Shown piece after piece: positions 16,847 to 27,101 of a stretch of 64,000 bases of DNA (position 1 is the stretch's first letter; every line of letters starts with the position of its first letter). The notes under the pieces are model-generated. The model did not search any database. It was given only the letters and a program-made list of their open reading frames with translations, and was not told the origin of the DNA. Origin of the DNA: Acinetobacter rathckeae (GTDB taxonomy: Bacteria > Pseudomonadota > Gammaproteobacteria > Pseudomonadales > Moraxellaceae); the NCBI RefSeq assembly GCF_015627125.1, contig NZ_VTDO01000001.1:124001-188000 (forward strand), read 5' to 3'. Made by a program: the position numbers and the translations under genes.

Positions 16847-19051
16847 TTAAAGGCTTGCCTGATATGCACGTGCACGAGCAGCATGTAATTTTTTATAGCT
16901 GTCGATTAAGCGTAAATGACGGTCTAGCCCTTCAAGTTGCATATTGGTTGGGGTGAGGCCAAAGAATTTAACCGTGCCTTGTACCGAACCCAGTACAGCA
17001 TCTATACGTTCATGACCAAACATACGGCGGAAGTTAAATAAGTAGTCTTCTAGCTCAAGCTCATCATCAAGCATGACTTCTAACACTACATTCATGGCTT
17101 GATAAAATAAGCCACGCTCTACCGTGTTGGTGTTGTATTGTAAAAAGGCTTCGACTAAGTCTTTGGCTTCTTCAAACTGTTGTAGTGCCACATAAATGAG
17201 TAATTTAAGCTCTAAAAGCGTCAGCTGACCCCATACTGTATTGTCATCAAATTCGATACCAATTAGGGTTTTAATCTCGGTGTAATCATCAAGCTCAGCT
17301 TCTTCTAAACGCTCAACCAAAGCTTCTAAAGCATCATCATCAAGTCGGTGTAAGTTTAAAATGTCTTCACGGAATTGAAGTGCTTTATTGGTGTTGTCCC
17401 AAATGAGGTCTTCAACCAAATAGACTTCTGAGTAGTCGGGTACTAAAATACGGCAAGCGGTTGCCCCAAGCTGGTCATACACAGCCATATACACTTCTTT
17501 GCCCATGTCTTTCAAAATAGCAAATAGCGTGTCTGCTTCTTGTGCTGACGCTTGTTCACCTTGTGCAGAAAAGTCCCACTCTACAAATTCAAAGTCAGAT
17601 TTTGCACTGAAGAAGTGCCAAGATACCACTCCTGTTGAGTCAATAAAATGCTCGACAAAGTTGTTTGGTTCAGTCACGGCATGGCTACTAAAGGTAGGTT
17701 GAGGTAGGTCATTTAACCCTTCAAAACTACGCCCTTGTAATAGCTCAGTTAAACTGCGTTCAAGTGCCACTTCAAGTTTAGGGTGTGCACCAAATGAGGC
17801 AAACACACCGCCTGTACGTGGGTTCATGAGCGTCACGCACATCACAGGGAATTGACCACCCATAGAGGCATCTTTCACTAATACAGGAAAGCCTTGTTCT
17901 TCAAGCGCTTGAATGCCTGCTAAAATGCTTGGGTACTTTGCCAATACCTCTTGAGGCACGTCGGGTAACGTGATTTCTTTTTCTAAAATTTCACGCTTCA
18001 CTGCACGTTCAAAAATTTCAGATAAACACTGTACTTGTGCTTCAGCTAAGGTATTACCCGCACTCATACCATTACTTAAAAATAAGTTTTCAATCAAGTT
18101 TGATGGGAAATACACGGTTTCGCCGTCAGATTGACGCGTATAAGGCAGGGCACAAATACCACGTTCAGTATTGCCTGAGTTGGTGTCAAATAAATGTGAG
18201 CCACACAGTTCTTGGTCTGGGTTGTAAATGTCTAAGCAATATTCATCAAGTAAGTCACTTGGGAGCTCATCATTTGGGCCAGGCTTGAACCAACGTTCAT
18301 TTGGGTAGTGAACAAAATCGGCGTGTGCAATTTCTTGACCCCAAAATTGATCATTATAAAAGAAATTACAATTGAGGCGTTCAATAAACTCACCTAATGC
18401 AGACGCCAAAGCACTTTCTTTGGTTGCACCTTTACCATTGGTAAAGCACATTGGCGACTGTGCATCTCGAATATGGAGTGACCATATATTTGGTACAATA
18501 TTTCGCCATGATGCAATTTCAATTTTCATACCAAGGTCGGCTAAAATTGCAGACATATTGGCAATGGTTTGCTCAAGGGGTAAGTCTTTACCTGTAATGT
18601 AGGTTTGTGAGGTAGGATTTGCATCTGCAATTAGTAATGCTTGAGCATCTGCATCTAAATTGTCGACTTCTTCAATAATAAATTCAGGGCCTGTTTGTAC
18701 TACACGCTTGACCGTGCAACGTTCAATCGAACGCAAAATACCTTGACGGTCTTTGTCTGAAATATCATGTGGTAATTCCACCTGAATTTTAAAGATTTGT
18801 TTATAGCGGTTTTCAGGGTCAACAATATTATTTTGTGACAAACGGATGTTTTCTGTCGGAATATCGCGTGTTGAGCAGTACAGTTTGACAAAATATGCGG
18901 CACAGAGTGCAGAAGATGCTAAAAAATAATCAAATGGGCCTGGTGCAGAGCCATCGCCTTTATAGCGAATGGGTTGGTCGGCAATGACTGTAAAGTCATC
19001 GAACTTTGCCTCGAGTCGAAGGTTGTCAAGAAAATTGACTTTGATTTCCAT
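16847..19051 (-). CDS. ycaO: OsmC-YcaO fusion protein
   Basis: 734 aa with two families joined. Residues 1 to about 135 form an OsmC domain (FDYFLASSALCAAYFVKLYC, IERCTVKRVVQ); Cys50 and Cys112 sit where OsmC hydroperoxide reductases have their redox pair. From about 150 the protein is YcaO: SALASALGEFIERLN (213-227) and CLSEIFERAVKRE (342-354) are the Glu-rich ATP-binding motifs, and the C-terminal region resembles the TPR-like end of E. coli YcaO. YcaO enzymes activate amide backbones with ATP; E. coli YcaO (586 aa, no OsmC) is linked to RimO methylthiolation of ribosomal protein S12. What the OsmC domain adds is unknown. Single gene, convergent with ssuB. Confidence 0.9.
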   Translation of the reverse strand: MEIKVNFLDNLRLEAKFDDFTVIADQPIRYKGDGSAPGPFDYFLASSALCAAYFVKLYCSTRDIPTENIRLSQNNIVDPENRYKQIFKIQVELPHDISDKDRQGILRSIERCTVKRVVQTGPEFIIEEVDNLDADAQALLIADANPTSQTYITGKDLPLEQTIANMSAILADLGMKIEIASWRNIVPNIWSLHIRDAQSPMCFTNGKGATKESALASALGEFIERLNCNFFYNDQFWGQEIAHADFVHYPNERWFKPGPNDELPSDLLDEYCLDIYNPDQELCGSHLFDTNSGNTERGICALPYTRQSDGETVYFPSNLIENLFLSNGMSAGNTLAEAQVQCLSEIFERAVKREILEKEITLPDVPQEVLAKYPSILAGIQALEEQGFPVLVKDASMGGQFPVMCVTLMNPRTGGVFASFGAHPKLEVALERSLTELLQGRSFEGLNDLPQPTFSSHAVTEPNNFVEHFIDSTGVVSWHFFSAKSDFEFVEWDFSAQGEQASAQEADTLFAILKDMGKEVYMAVYDQLGATACRILVPDYSEVYLVEDLIWDNTNKALQFREDILNLHRLDDDALEALVERLEEAELDDYTEIKTLIGIEFDDNTVWGQLTLLELKLLIYVALQQFEEAKDLVEAFLQYNTNTVERGLFYQAMNVVLEVMLDDELELEDYLFNFRRMFGHERIDAVLGSVQGTVKFFGLTPTNMQLEGLDRHLRLIDSYKKLHAARARAYQASL

Positions 19052-19248
19052 GTGGGCACCTAATTGTTCTTAATCCATCAGTACGATAATGTGCTAAGAA
19101 TTGGAGATAAAATTGAAGGCTATCGCATATCGAATGATATGAAGGGAGCAATGATTGCCATATTATAGGGCCATTTTAGACGATTAATGACTTTTGTGAC
19201 ATTTTATCTGACATGAAAGACAACTTGTGGCAAATCTGTTTAAAAATG

Positions 19249-19280
19249 ACGCTTGATGTATTGATCATTTAGTCAAGCGT
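19249..19280 (-). terminator. Intrinsic terminator downstream of hemO
   Basis: Perfect 8-bp arms ACGCTTGA / TCAAGCGT, and on the minus strand the stem is followed by CATTTTTAAA. It begins 9 bases past the heme oxygenase stop. Confidence 0.7.
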
Positions 19281-19288
19281 ATGAGATT

Positions 19289-19873
19289 TTAGTGTGTAGC
19301 TATCAGTAAGTTACCAAAATAATCAAAGCCATTTAATGCACCTTGAATCACTTCGTTTTGCTGTACTTGGCTAAACTGAGCATCATTGAGAGCAGCTTGG
19401 AATCTTCTCCAGACCACCATACGCCCTTCAGGGTAAGCCGCAAGGTTCCTTGCTCCGAACGTTTCAGACAAGTTTAATTTCTTTTGTGCTTGTTTAAATA
19501 AAAAAGCAGCCCCTAGCGTTGAGCCTTCAGATACATAAATCCAGCCCAATGCTTGTAAATATGACATCTCTTGGAGCGGTAGGGTTTGCTGAGGTGTTGC
19601 ATTGAGGTCGACAAGGTCTTGATAAGTGGCATCGGCTCGACCACGAATGTCTAAATCTGGTACGTGTTGTTGTACTTTTTCATCTGTATATAAATGTTCT
19701 ATTTGTTGTTGAAACACATATTGTGCATGTGTGAACTTGGTATATTGTTGCAGATTAGAAAAGACATCTGCTTCTTTCATCAGTTGATGCATTCTTTCAT
19801 GTTCTGCATTGGTTTCTTCTTTTAAGCGCGAAGATAAGCTTGGTATTTCTGTTGGGTTAACACAAGTATTCAT
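19289..19873 (-). CDS. hemO: Biliverdin-producing heme oxygenase (HemO/PigA-like)
   Basis: 194 aa, all-helical heme oxygenase. TNAEHERMH places the proximal heme ligand at about His25; YVSEGSTLGAAFLFKQAQKKL carries the distal-helix glycines, and LSETFGARNLAAYPEGR is characteristic of the Pseudomonas PigA/HemO subgroup. It opens heme to biliverdin, CO and iron in the cytoplasm. A strong Fur-box-like palindrome lies about 110 bases upstream of the start, consistent with induction under iron starvation. No heme receptor or transport genes are adjacent. Confidence 0.88.
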   Translation of the reverse strand: MNTCVNPTEIPSLSSRLKEETNAEHERMHQLMKEADVFSNLQQYTKFTHAQYVFQQQIEHLYTDEKVQQHVPDLDIRGRADATYQDLVDLNATPQQTLPLQEMSYLQALGWIYVSEGSTLGAAFLFKQAQKKLNLSETFGARNLAAYPEGRMVVWRRFQAALNDAQFSQVQQNEVIQGALNGFDYFGNLLIATH

Positions 19874-19981
19874 GGTGTTTATCCTTTTTTGCTGAATGAA
19901 TGCTTCTTTGGTGGTAATGTGTGAAAAAGTGATTTTTAAAAGATTTATTTAAGGTAACCTAATTTTTTAAAAAATTATAAA

Positions 19982-19996
19982 TGATAATTATTATCA
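19982..19996 (-). promoter_or_regulatory. Fur box upstream of hemO
   Basis: TGATAAT-T-ATTATCA, a perfect 7-1-7 inverted repeat matching the core Fur recognition sequence. It lies 109 bases upstream of the hemO ATG. The match is seen; binding by Fur is inferred. Confidence 0.8.
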
Positions 19997-20110
19997 AAAT
20001 ATGGGCTTATCTTGAATGTACCGATTGCATGAATGGCCTGATTTACATAATGGCGTAAACGCTGTGATGGAGATCTTCTTTTGTTTTATAAATGTTTATT
20101 GATTTAAATA

Positions 20111-20135
20111 CGCCCTCATGATGAAAAAGAGGGCG
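20111..20135 (-). terminator. Hairpin downstream of the glycosyltransferase gene
   Basis: Perfect 7-bp arms CGCCCTC / GAGGGCG with an 11-base loop, 35 bases past the minus-strand stop at 20171. The trailing minus-strand sequence (TATTTAAAT) is AT-rich but not a clean T-run. Confidence 0.5.
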
Positions 20136-20170
20136 GTTGCTACTGATAAGTTTATATTTCAAGTGTATGA

Positions 20171-21391
20171 CTACACGTGTCCTAAATTGTCTTGCTCTAC
20201 AGCATGGTAAATTTCTTGGTAAATGTCTGGAAATGCCGACACAACACGATTCCAACTCGGAACAAAGGGTTGTTCGTTAGGTTTGGCAATAAATTCTTGC
20301 CCTGCATCTAAGATGGTTTGTGCAAATAACTCCACCGCCACTTCTTCCATGTGTTGGTCGAAAGAAAAGCCATTCATTTTTGCATCGTGACTATAAATTT
20401 CAATCATATCTAAAGCATTTCGGTAGTACGTGGCTTTGAGTACACGAAAAGAATCATTGGTAATATTGACTCCAAGTGTAGCCAATTTACGCAGTACAGA
20501 TTCAATAATGTCGGTACTCATACGAGCAAGCCCACCTGTACCATCTTCATTACTTAAAGGTTGATGCTTGTGCTCATAGTTGTCTGAGATATCAACTTGG
20601 CAACTTCTTCGGGTGCTGTAGTTGCGATAAATTTCAGACAGCATGCCCATTTCAAGCCCCCAATCACTCGGAATTTTTAAGTCGTTGAGCACACGGGTAC
20701 GCATGGCAAATTCGCCTGAAAGGGCGTAGCGAAAGCTGGCTAAGTAGTCTAAATACTCGGAGTGGCCGTACACCATTTGCATTGAGCGTAATAAAGGCCC
20801 AACCAATAAACGGCAGACTCGTCCGTTCAGTTTATTGTTGGCTACGCGGGCATAAAAACCTTTGCAGAAAGTATATTGAAAATGAGGATTAGCCACAGGG
20901 TAGAGTAAACGTGCCAACATGCCACGCTCGTATGTCACAATGTCGCAGTCGTGCAGTGCCACGCAGTCGGTACGGTCTGAGGCCAACGTGTAACCCATAC
21001 AAAACCAGACGTTTCGCCCTTTGCCTGCTTCATTTGGAGATAAACCCAGTGCTCGGAGTTTTTGGTCAATGGCTTGGAGGCGTGGGCCGTCATTCCATAA
21101 AATACGGTGTCTTTGAGGGAGTCTGGAAAAAAATGATTTGGCATATAAAAATTGCTCTTTATTGGCACGATCAAGTCCAATCACAATTTCATCGAGGTAA
21201 GGGATTTGTGCAATTTCATCAATAATATGATTGAGTGCAGGCCCTTCAAGCTCTGAAAATAAAGAGGGTAGAATCAGCCCCATTTTACGTTTTTCAGCAA
21301 AGGTACAGAGTTCAGTTTCTAAAGAGGTGACAGATCGCTGACTTAAATTGTGAAAGTTGGTGACAATTCCATTTTGGTAAAAATCTGACAT
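20171..21391 (-). CDS. Glucosyl/mannosyl-3-phosphoglycerate synthase-type glycosyltransferase
   Basis: 406 aa from ATG 21391, chosen because it has GGAG upstream and avoids overlapping the phosphatase gene; an earlier start at 21454 is possible. The sequence resembles GT81-type GpgS enzymes: LILPSLFSELEG near 50, NDGPR, EAGKGRNVWFCMGY, the metal-binding ALHDCDIVTY (the D-x-D-like site), FCKGFYARV, VGPLL, and LSGEFAMR...DWGLEMGMLSEI. With the adjacent phosphatase it should make glucosylglycerate or mannosylglycerate, compatible solutes, from an NDP-sugar and 3-phosphoglycerate. Which sugar is used cannot be read from the sequence. Confidence 0.72.
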   Translation of the reverse strand: MSDFYQNGIVTNFHNLSQRSVTSLETELCTFAEKRKMGLILPSLFSELEGPALNHIIDEIAQIPYLDEIVIGLDRANKEQFLYAKSFFSRLPQRHRILWNDGPRLQAIDQKLRALGLSPNEAGKGRNVWFCMGYTLASDRTDCVALHDCDIVTYERGMLARLLYPVANPHFQYTFCKGFYARVANNKLNGRVCRLLVGPLLRSMQMVYGHSEYLDYLASFRYALSGEFAMRTRVLNDLKIPSDWGLEMGMLSEIYRNYSTRRSCQVDISDNYEHKHQPLSNEDGTGGLARMSTDIIESVLRKLATLGVNITNDSFRVLKATYYRNALDMIEIYSHDAKMNGFSFDQHMEEVAVELFAQTILDAGQEFIAKPNEQPFVPSWNRVVSAFPDIYQEIYHAVEQDNLGHV

Positions 21392-21417
21392 GAGTAATAC
21401 ATCTCCGTGTAAACGTG

Positions 21418-22209
21418 CTAGTGCTGAATAAAGTAACTTAAACCCTCTGCCCAACCTGTTGGGCCATTGCCTGCGGTATATTTAACATGCTGCTGTTTTT
21501 GCAATTGAATATGTTGCCCTTGATGATTTTTAATCACCACTGCGTAATCTGTATATTCAAGCAGTTGAAGGTCATTGGGGCCATCACCTAAACCAATGGT
21601 GTTGAATTTTTTGGGTGCATAATGTTTGAGTAGGTAGTCTAAAGCAGTGGCTTTATTTGCCCCTTGGTTAATGACATGCCAAAAGCGGCCGCCCTTAATC
21701 ATATCTAAACCAACCGTATGCAATGCATCTGTGAAAGTGATACGCCGTTGTTCACTGTCTTGCCAAAGCAATGGTTCAGAACCTGATCTCATTTTGGCCT
21801 GTTGAGCCTGTTGTAAAGACAGCCCTGTATGTTGGCTCACTTCTTGTGCAGACATATTGCTAAAGCCAACACATTTATAATGGCCTTGCTGTTGAATATG
21901 ACAAATTTCTTCACAGATTTGTGTGTAGTTGAGGGCATGGTCTTGCTGTGCTGCCATAATATGTGGTTTTTGGTTGATATAAACCGTCGCACCATTTTCA
22001 CAAATAAAAGGCCACTGTGTTAATTGCATACGCTGTTGCAACATCTGTACTTCGCTTACGGTTTTACTGGTACAAAAAACCACAGGAATATGGTGTGTGT
22101 GCAGTCGATCTAACCAAGGCTGTGCAGGTTTCCAATCATAGCTATGGTGGTCTAATAACGAACCATCTAGGTCGGTGATGATCATAAGTGGGCTAGACAG
22201 ATCTAACAT
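21418..22209 (-). CDS. Mannosyl/glucosyl-3-phosphoglycerate phosphatase, HAD family
   Basis: 263 aa HAD-IIB phosphatase. Motif I DLDGSLLD at about 13-20 (nucleophile Asp13), CTSKT as motif II, and GLGDGPNDLQLL as motif IV; the C2 cap and the ICENGATVYI stretch match the MPGP/YedP family. It removes the phosphate from the glycosyl-3-phosphoglycerate made by the downstream transferase. Good ribosome site (GAGGGA) before ATG 22209. The two genes are 26 bases apart and form one operon. Confidence 0.82.
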   Translation of the reverse strand: MLDLSSPLMIITDLDGSLLDHHSYDWKPAQPWLDRLHTHHIPVVFCTSKTVSEVQMLQQRMQLTQWPFICENGATVYINQKPHIMAAQQDHALNYTQICEEICHIQQQGHYKCVGFSNMSAQEVSQHTGLSLQQAQQAKMRSGSEPLLWQDSEQRRITFTDALHTVGLDMIKGGRFWHVINQGANKATALDYLLKHYAPKKFNTIGLGDGPNDLQLLEYTDYAVVIKNHQGQHIQLQKQQHVKYTAGNGPTGWAEGLSYFIQH

Positions 22210-22418
22210 AAAGTCCCTCGCATTGGTGTGCTCAATGAAATTGGCGGGTCACGCTCCGAAAATTTTGGGTTTTAAAACGACCTTTTGTTTTACAGGTTTT
22301 TACGACCAGACACTATGTTTTTATTGAAAGTTATTTTAAAAGATTGCAAGCAAATATATATGAGTAGCATGCTTGAAAACGAGGAGGCGGTTGTTTTATA
22401 AACAAGATATATTTCTCT

Positions 22419-22446
22419 TTGACTTTATATGGTTTTCCTATAAAAT
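22419..22446 (+). promoter_or_regulatory. Promoter of rpmI-rplT
   Basis: -35 TTGACT at 22419-22424, a 16-base spacer, -10 TAAAAT at 22441-22446. Transcription would begin near 22453 and give a leader of about 65 bases. Confidence 0.75.
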
Positions 22447-22458
22447 ATGCGCTTCCTT

Positions 22459-22500
22459 ACCTGCAGGGTGATTGCAATGGTGCAAACATACCGAACAGGT
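22459..22500 (+). promoter_or_regulatory. Structured leader of rpmI-rplT
   Basis: An inner hairpin TTGCA-ATGG-TGCAA (22472-22485) is enclosed by a second pairing ACCTG (22459-22463) with CAGGT (22496-22500). The element ends 17 bases before the rpmI ATG. L20 represses this operon by binding leader RNA in other bacteria; that this structure does so here is an inference. Confidence 0.45.
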
Positions 22501-22517
22501 GCTCAAAAGAGATTACT

Positions 22518-22712
22518 ATGGCTAAGCTAAAAACACGCCGTGGTGCAGCTAAACGTTTCAAAGCGACTGCAAACGGTTTCAAGCGTAAACAAGCGTTTAA
22601 ACGCCACATTTTGACCAAAAAATCTGCTAAGCGTATCCGTCAGTTACGCGGCTGTGTAATGGTTCACGTGAGTGACGTTGCTTCAGTTCGTCGTATGTGC
22701 CCGTACATCTAA
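22518..22712 (+). CDS. rpmI: 50S ribosomal protein L35
   Basis: 64 aa, [20 protein letters not shown]... with the [12 protein letters not shown] segment; the standard L35 sequence and length. ATG 22518 is the family start; the frame is open further upstream but that part is the leader. L35 binds 23S rRNA. In many gammaproteobacteria infC precedes rpmI; here a promoter does instead. rplT follows after 11 bases. Confidence 0.97.
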
Positions 22713-22723
22713 GGAGATTATAA

Positions 22724-23083
22724 ATGGCTCGTGTAAAACGTGGTGTAGTGGCGCATCGTCGTCATAAAAAAATTCTTGCTCGTGCAAAAGGTTACTATGG
22801 TGCTCGTTCACGTGTTTATCGTGTTGCGTTCCAAGCAGTAATTAAAGCGGGTCAATATGCTTACCGTGACCGTCGTCAAAAGAAACGTCAATTCCGCGCA
22901 TTGTGGATTGCACGTATCAATGCTGGTGCTCGTCTAAACGGTCTGTCTTACAGCCGTATGATTGCTGGCTTGAAAAAAGCACAAGTGATCGTAGATCGCC
23001 GTGTACTTGCTGACATCGCTATGCATGATGCAGTTGCATTTGCTGCTTTAGCTGAAAAAGCTAAAACTGCGCTTGCTGCATAA
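22724..23083 (+). CDS. rplT: 50S ribosomal protein L20
   Basis: 119 aa, [30 protein letters not shown]..., the standard L20 with its basic N-terminal helix and globular C-terminal domain ([13 protein letters not shown]). It is needed early in 50S assembly and acts as the repressor of its own operon in other bacteria. Ribosome site AAGGAG before the ATG. Confidence 0.97.
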   Translation: MARVKRGVVAHRRHKKILARAKGYYGARSRVYRVAFQAVIKAGQYAYRDRRQKKRQFRALWIARINAGARLNGLSYSRMIAGLKKAQVIVDRRVLADIAMHDAVAFAALAEKAKTALAA

Positions 23084-23094
23084 GTGTAGAGATT

Positions 23095-23128
23095 CAAAAA
23101 AGGGCCGCTATTTAGCGGTCTTTTTTTT
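23095..23128 (+). terminator. Intrinsic terminator after rplT
   Basis: GGCCGCTA-ttt-region-TAGCGGTC (one G-U pair) followed by eight Ts, starting a dozen bases past the stop. It separates the ribosomal protein genes from pheST. Confidence 0.85.
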
Positions 23129-23264
23129 GCTCATAATTTTAATTTGTTCGACTTCTTTCAAAAAATGTTTTCAATAAATATAAAAAATCCCTAAAAAACC
23201 GCATGGCTTAGTGCATAAGCATGGCTTAAAAATGCATTAAATCAAGTAAAAGCTGTTAGAATAA

Positions 23265-24287
<1,023 letters not shown>

Positions 24288-24364
24288 TTTATTTTAAATA
24301 AAACAATGCATTGATGCAGATGTATTTATTGAGCAAGTAAATAAAATTTTTAAGGTTATATTCA

Positions 24365-26743
24365 ATGAAAATTAGCGAAAATTGGTTGCGTACGTGGGTT
24401 AATCCACCTGTAAATAGCGACACTTTAGCCGACCAACTCACCATGTTAGGTCTAGAAATTGATGATGTTTCTTCTGTAGCCAAACCATTTTCAGGTGTGG
24501 TGATTGGTGAGGTTCTCACAGTAGAGCAACACCCAGATGCAGACCGTTTACGTGTAACTACTGTGAATATTGGGCAAGAAGAAGCACTACAAATTGTATG
24601 CGGTGCGCCTAATGTACGTGTAGGATTGCGTGTGCCTGTGGCTTTAGTAGGTGCAGTATTACCAGGTGACTTTAAAATTAAAAAAGGTAAGCTCCGTGGT
24701 GTGGCATCACATGGCATGTTATGTGGTGCATCTGAGATTGATTTAGAAGATAAAATTGATGGGTTGCTTGAGCTACCAGTAGATGCACCAATAGGTGTAA
24801 ATATTCGTGATTATTTAAGCTTAGATGACCAAATCCTTGATATTTCAATTACCCCCAACCGTGGTGATTGCTTTAGTTTACGTGGTATTGCTCGTGAAGT
24901 TGGCGTAATTAACCAGCTTGCGGTAACAACACCAGAAATTAAAGATGTTACCTCAACACTCAGTGAAGAAAAAACCGTTGAATTTGCAACAGATGGTACA
25001 GCACGTTATTTAGGTCGAATTGTTCGCAATATTGATTTTAATGCAGTCACACCAGATTGGATGGTACAGGTATTACAACGCTCAGGCATTCGTACACATA
25101 GCTTATTGGTTGATATTACCAACTATGTATTGATTGAACTTGGCCAACCCATGCATGCGTTTGACTTGGATAAAATTGCGGGCAAAGTCACTGTTCGTCA
25201 AGCAAAACAAGACGAGTCTTTGGTGCTACTAAATGAGCAAGCAGTTAAATTGTCATCAGATATGATGGTGATTGCTGATGATGAAAAAGCACTTGCTTTA
25301 GCAGGGATTATGGGTGGTTTTGAGTCACGTGTGACCGAAGATACAAAAGCAATCTTTTTAGAAAGTGCCTTTTTTGATCCATTAGCGATAGCAGGTCGTG
25401 CTCGCCGCTTTGGTCTACATACAGATTCATCACAACGTTACGAGCGTGGTGTAGATTTTGAATTGCCACTACAGGCCATGCATAGAGCTTCTCAGCTTAT
25501 TCAAGAGATTGCAGGTGGTGAGTTTGGCCCAATTACGGTAGTAGAAAAAACAGAAAATCTGCCTAAACGTGACCAAATTTATTTAGAGTATGCTCAAGTT
25601 AAAGCACTACTTGGTTATGATATTGCGCAAGATTTCATTACAGATGCACTCACGCGTTTAGGTTGTGATGTTGTTGCTCAAAATGAAACGTGGGCAGTGA
25701 CACCGCCGTCATATCGTTATGACTTGGTGATTTACCAAGACTTAATTGAAGAAATTGTACGTATTCATGGTTATGACCATATTGAAGTGGCGTTGCCACA
25801 AATGGATGTAGCACTGCCTAGCTATCAAGACCAATTTGAACTGGTACAGTTGCGTCAAACGGTTGTTACTTTGAGCTATCAAGAAGCGATTAGCTTCAGC
25901 TTTGCCGATGCAAAACTTGAAAAACAACTGAACCCAGATGTACAACCTCTGATGTTGGCAAACCCAATTTCAAGTGAGTTGGCAGCCATGCGTAGTACGC
26001 TATTGTCTAGTTTGATTCCTTGTGTACAATATAATTTGAATCGTCAGCAAAATAGAGTACGCTTTTTTGAACTGGGGCTACGCTTTGATTATCAAAATGC
26101 CAGTCATTTAGATGAGTTAAAGCAAATTCCAACACTTGCACTGATTGCTGTGGGTTCACGTACACCTGAACAGTGGCATGCGAAACCACAAAGTATGGAT
26201 TTCTTTGACTTTAAAGGTGAAGTTGAGGAAATACTTGCAGCAGGTCGTGTAAATGTCTCTTATGAGCGTTCGCAACGTGCTTGGTTACACCCTGGTCAAT
26301 CAGCAGAAATATTACTTAACGGCCAATCGATTGGTTATTTGGGGCGTTTACACCCATCTTTAGAGTCAAATCTAGATTTAGGCGTAACGTGGGTTGCAGA
26401 GCTTGATCAACGTGCTGTTTTACAGTCTTATGTATCTAATTTTACAGAATTATCACGTTTTCCTTCAATTAGACGTGACATTGCGCTTTTAATTGATGAT
26501 AAGATAAGTGTAAAAGAAATTCAGCAGTTAATTAAAAACACGGGTGGTGAGTTACTCGATTCAACATGGTTGTTTGATGTATATACTGGTCAAGGTGTTG
26601 AAGAAGGTAAACGTTCGTTGGCATTTGCATTACTATGGCAACATCCATCACGTACTTTAGAAGATGCTGAAATTAAACTAGGTATGGATCAAATAATTAA
26701 CGTGCTCGAAAGCACATATCAGGCAACATTGAGGGCGTCATGA
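24365..26743 (+). CDS. pheT: Phenylalanyl-tRNA synthetase beta subunit
   Basis: 792 aa. In order: N-terminal domain with the tRNA-binding OB fold (about 40-150, [30 protein letters not shown]), the B3/B4 editing region ([26 protein letters not shown]), B5, a degenerate class II core, and the C-terminal anticodon-binding FDX-ACB domain ([15 protein letters not shown]...[12 protein letters not shown]). Length is normal. Its TGA overlaps the ihfA ATG by four bases, so the two are translationally coupled. Confidence 0.96.
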   Translation: MKISENWLRTWVNPPVNSDTLADQLTMLGLEIDDVSSVAKPFSGVVIGEVLTVEQHPDADRLRVTTVNIGQEEALQIVCGAPNVRVGLRVPVALVGAVLPGDFKIKKGKLRGVASHGMLCGASEIDLEDKIDGLLELPVDAPIGVNIRDYLSLDDQILDISITPNRGDCFSLRGIAREVGVINQLAVTTPEIKDVTSTLSEEKTVEFATDGTARYLGRIVRNIDFNAVTPDWMVQVLQRSGIRTHSLLVDITNYVLIELGQPMHAFDLDKIAGKVTVRQAKQDESLVLLNEQAVKLSSDMMVIADDEKALALAGIMGGFESRVTEDTKAIFLESAFFDPLAIAGRARRFGLHTDSSQRYERGVDFELPLQAMHRASQLIQEIAGGEFGPITVVEKTENLPKRDQIYLEYAQVKALLGYDIAQDFITDALTRLGCDVVAQNETWAVTPPSYRYDLVIYQDLIEEIVRIHGYDHIEVALPQMDVALPSYQDQFELVQLRQTVVTLSYQEAISFSFADAKLEKQLNPDVQPLMLANPISSELAAMRSTLLSSLIPCVQYNLNRQQNRVRFFELGLRFDYQNASHLDELKQIPTLALIAVGSRTPEQWHAKPQSMDFFDFKGEVEEILAAGRVNVSYERSQRAWLHPGQSAEILLNGQSIGYLGRLHPSLESNLDLGVTWVAELDQRAVLQSYVSNFTELSRFPSIRRDIALLIDDKISVKEIQQLIKNTGGELLDSTWLFDVYTGQGVEEGKRSLAFALLWQHPSRTLEDAEIKLGMDQIINVLESTYQATLRAS

Positions 26744-27033
26744 CAGCATTAACGAAAGCAGAAATGGCAGATCATTTGAGTGAGCTTACCGCATTAAACC
26801 GCCGTGAAGCGAAGCAAATGGTTGAATTATTTTTTGATGAAATTAGTCGAGTGCTCATTGAAGGCGAGCATGTGAAACTATCAGGCTTTGGTAACTTCGA
26901 GTTGCGTGATAAGCGTCAACGCCCAGGCCGTAACCCTAAAACAGGCGAAGAAATTCCAATTTCTGCACGCCGTGTTGTGACCTTTAGAGCAGGTCAGAAA
27001 TTTAGACAACGTGTAGGTACAGAACAAGAGTAG
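26740..27033 (+). CDS. ihfA: Integration host factor alpha subunit
   Basis: 97 aa, HU/IHF fold. [12 protein letters not shown] at the start, [37 protein letters not shown] covering the beta-arms with the intercalating proline in GRNPKTG, and [11 protein letters not shown] at the end are IhfA-specific. With IhfB it bends DNA at specific sites. The pheT-ihfA order is conserved in gammaproteobacteria. Confidence 0.96.
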   Translation: MTALTKAEMADHLSELTALNRREAKQMVELFFDEISRVLIEGEHVKLSGFGNFELRDKRQRPGRNPKTGEEIPISARRVVTFRAGQKFRQRVGTEQE

Positions 27034-27065
27034 TCGTTACTTTCTTATTGTCTGTATAACATCAC

Positions 27066-27101
27066 AAAACCCTTAGTGTATTGATACGCTAGGGGTTTTA
27101 T
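27066..27101. terminator. Bidirectional terminator between ihfA and the HAD gene
   Basis: AAAACCC-TTAG...CTA-GGGGTTTT, a near-perfect stem with a GTGTATTGATACG loop region; T- and A-runs on the two sides serve both convergent genes. Confidence 0.75.
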
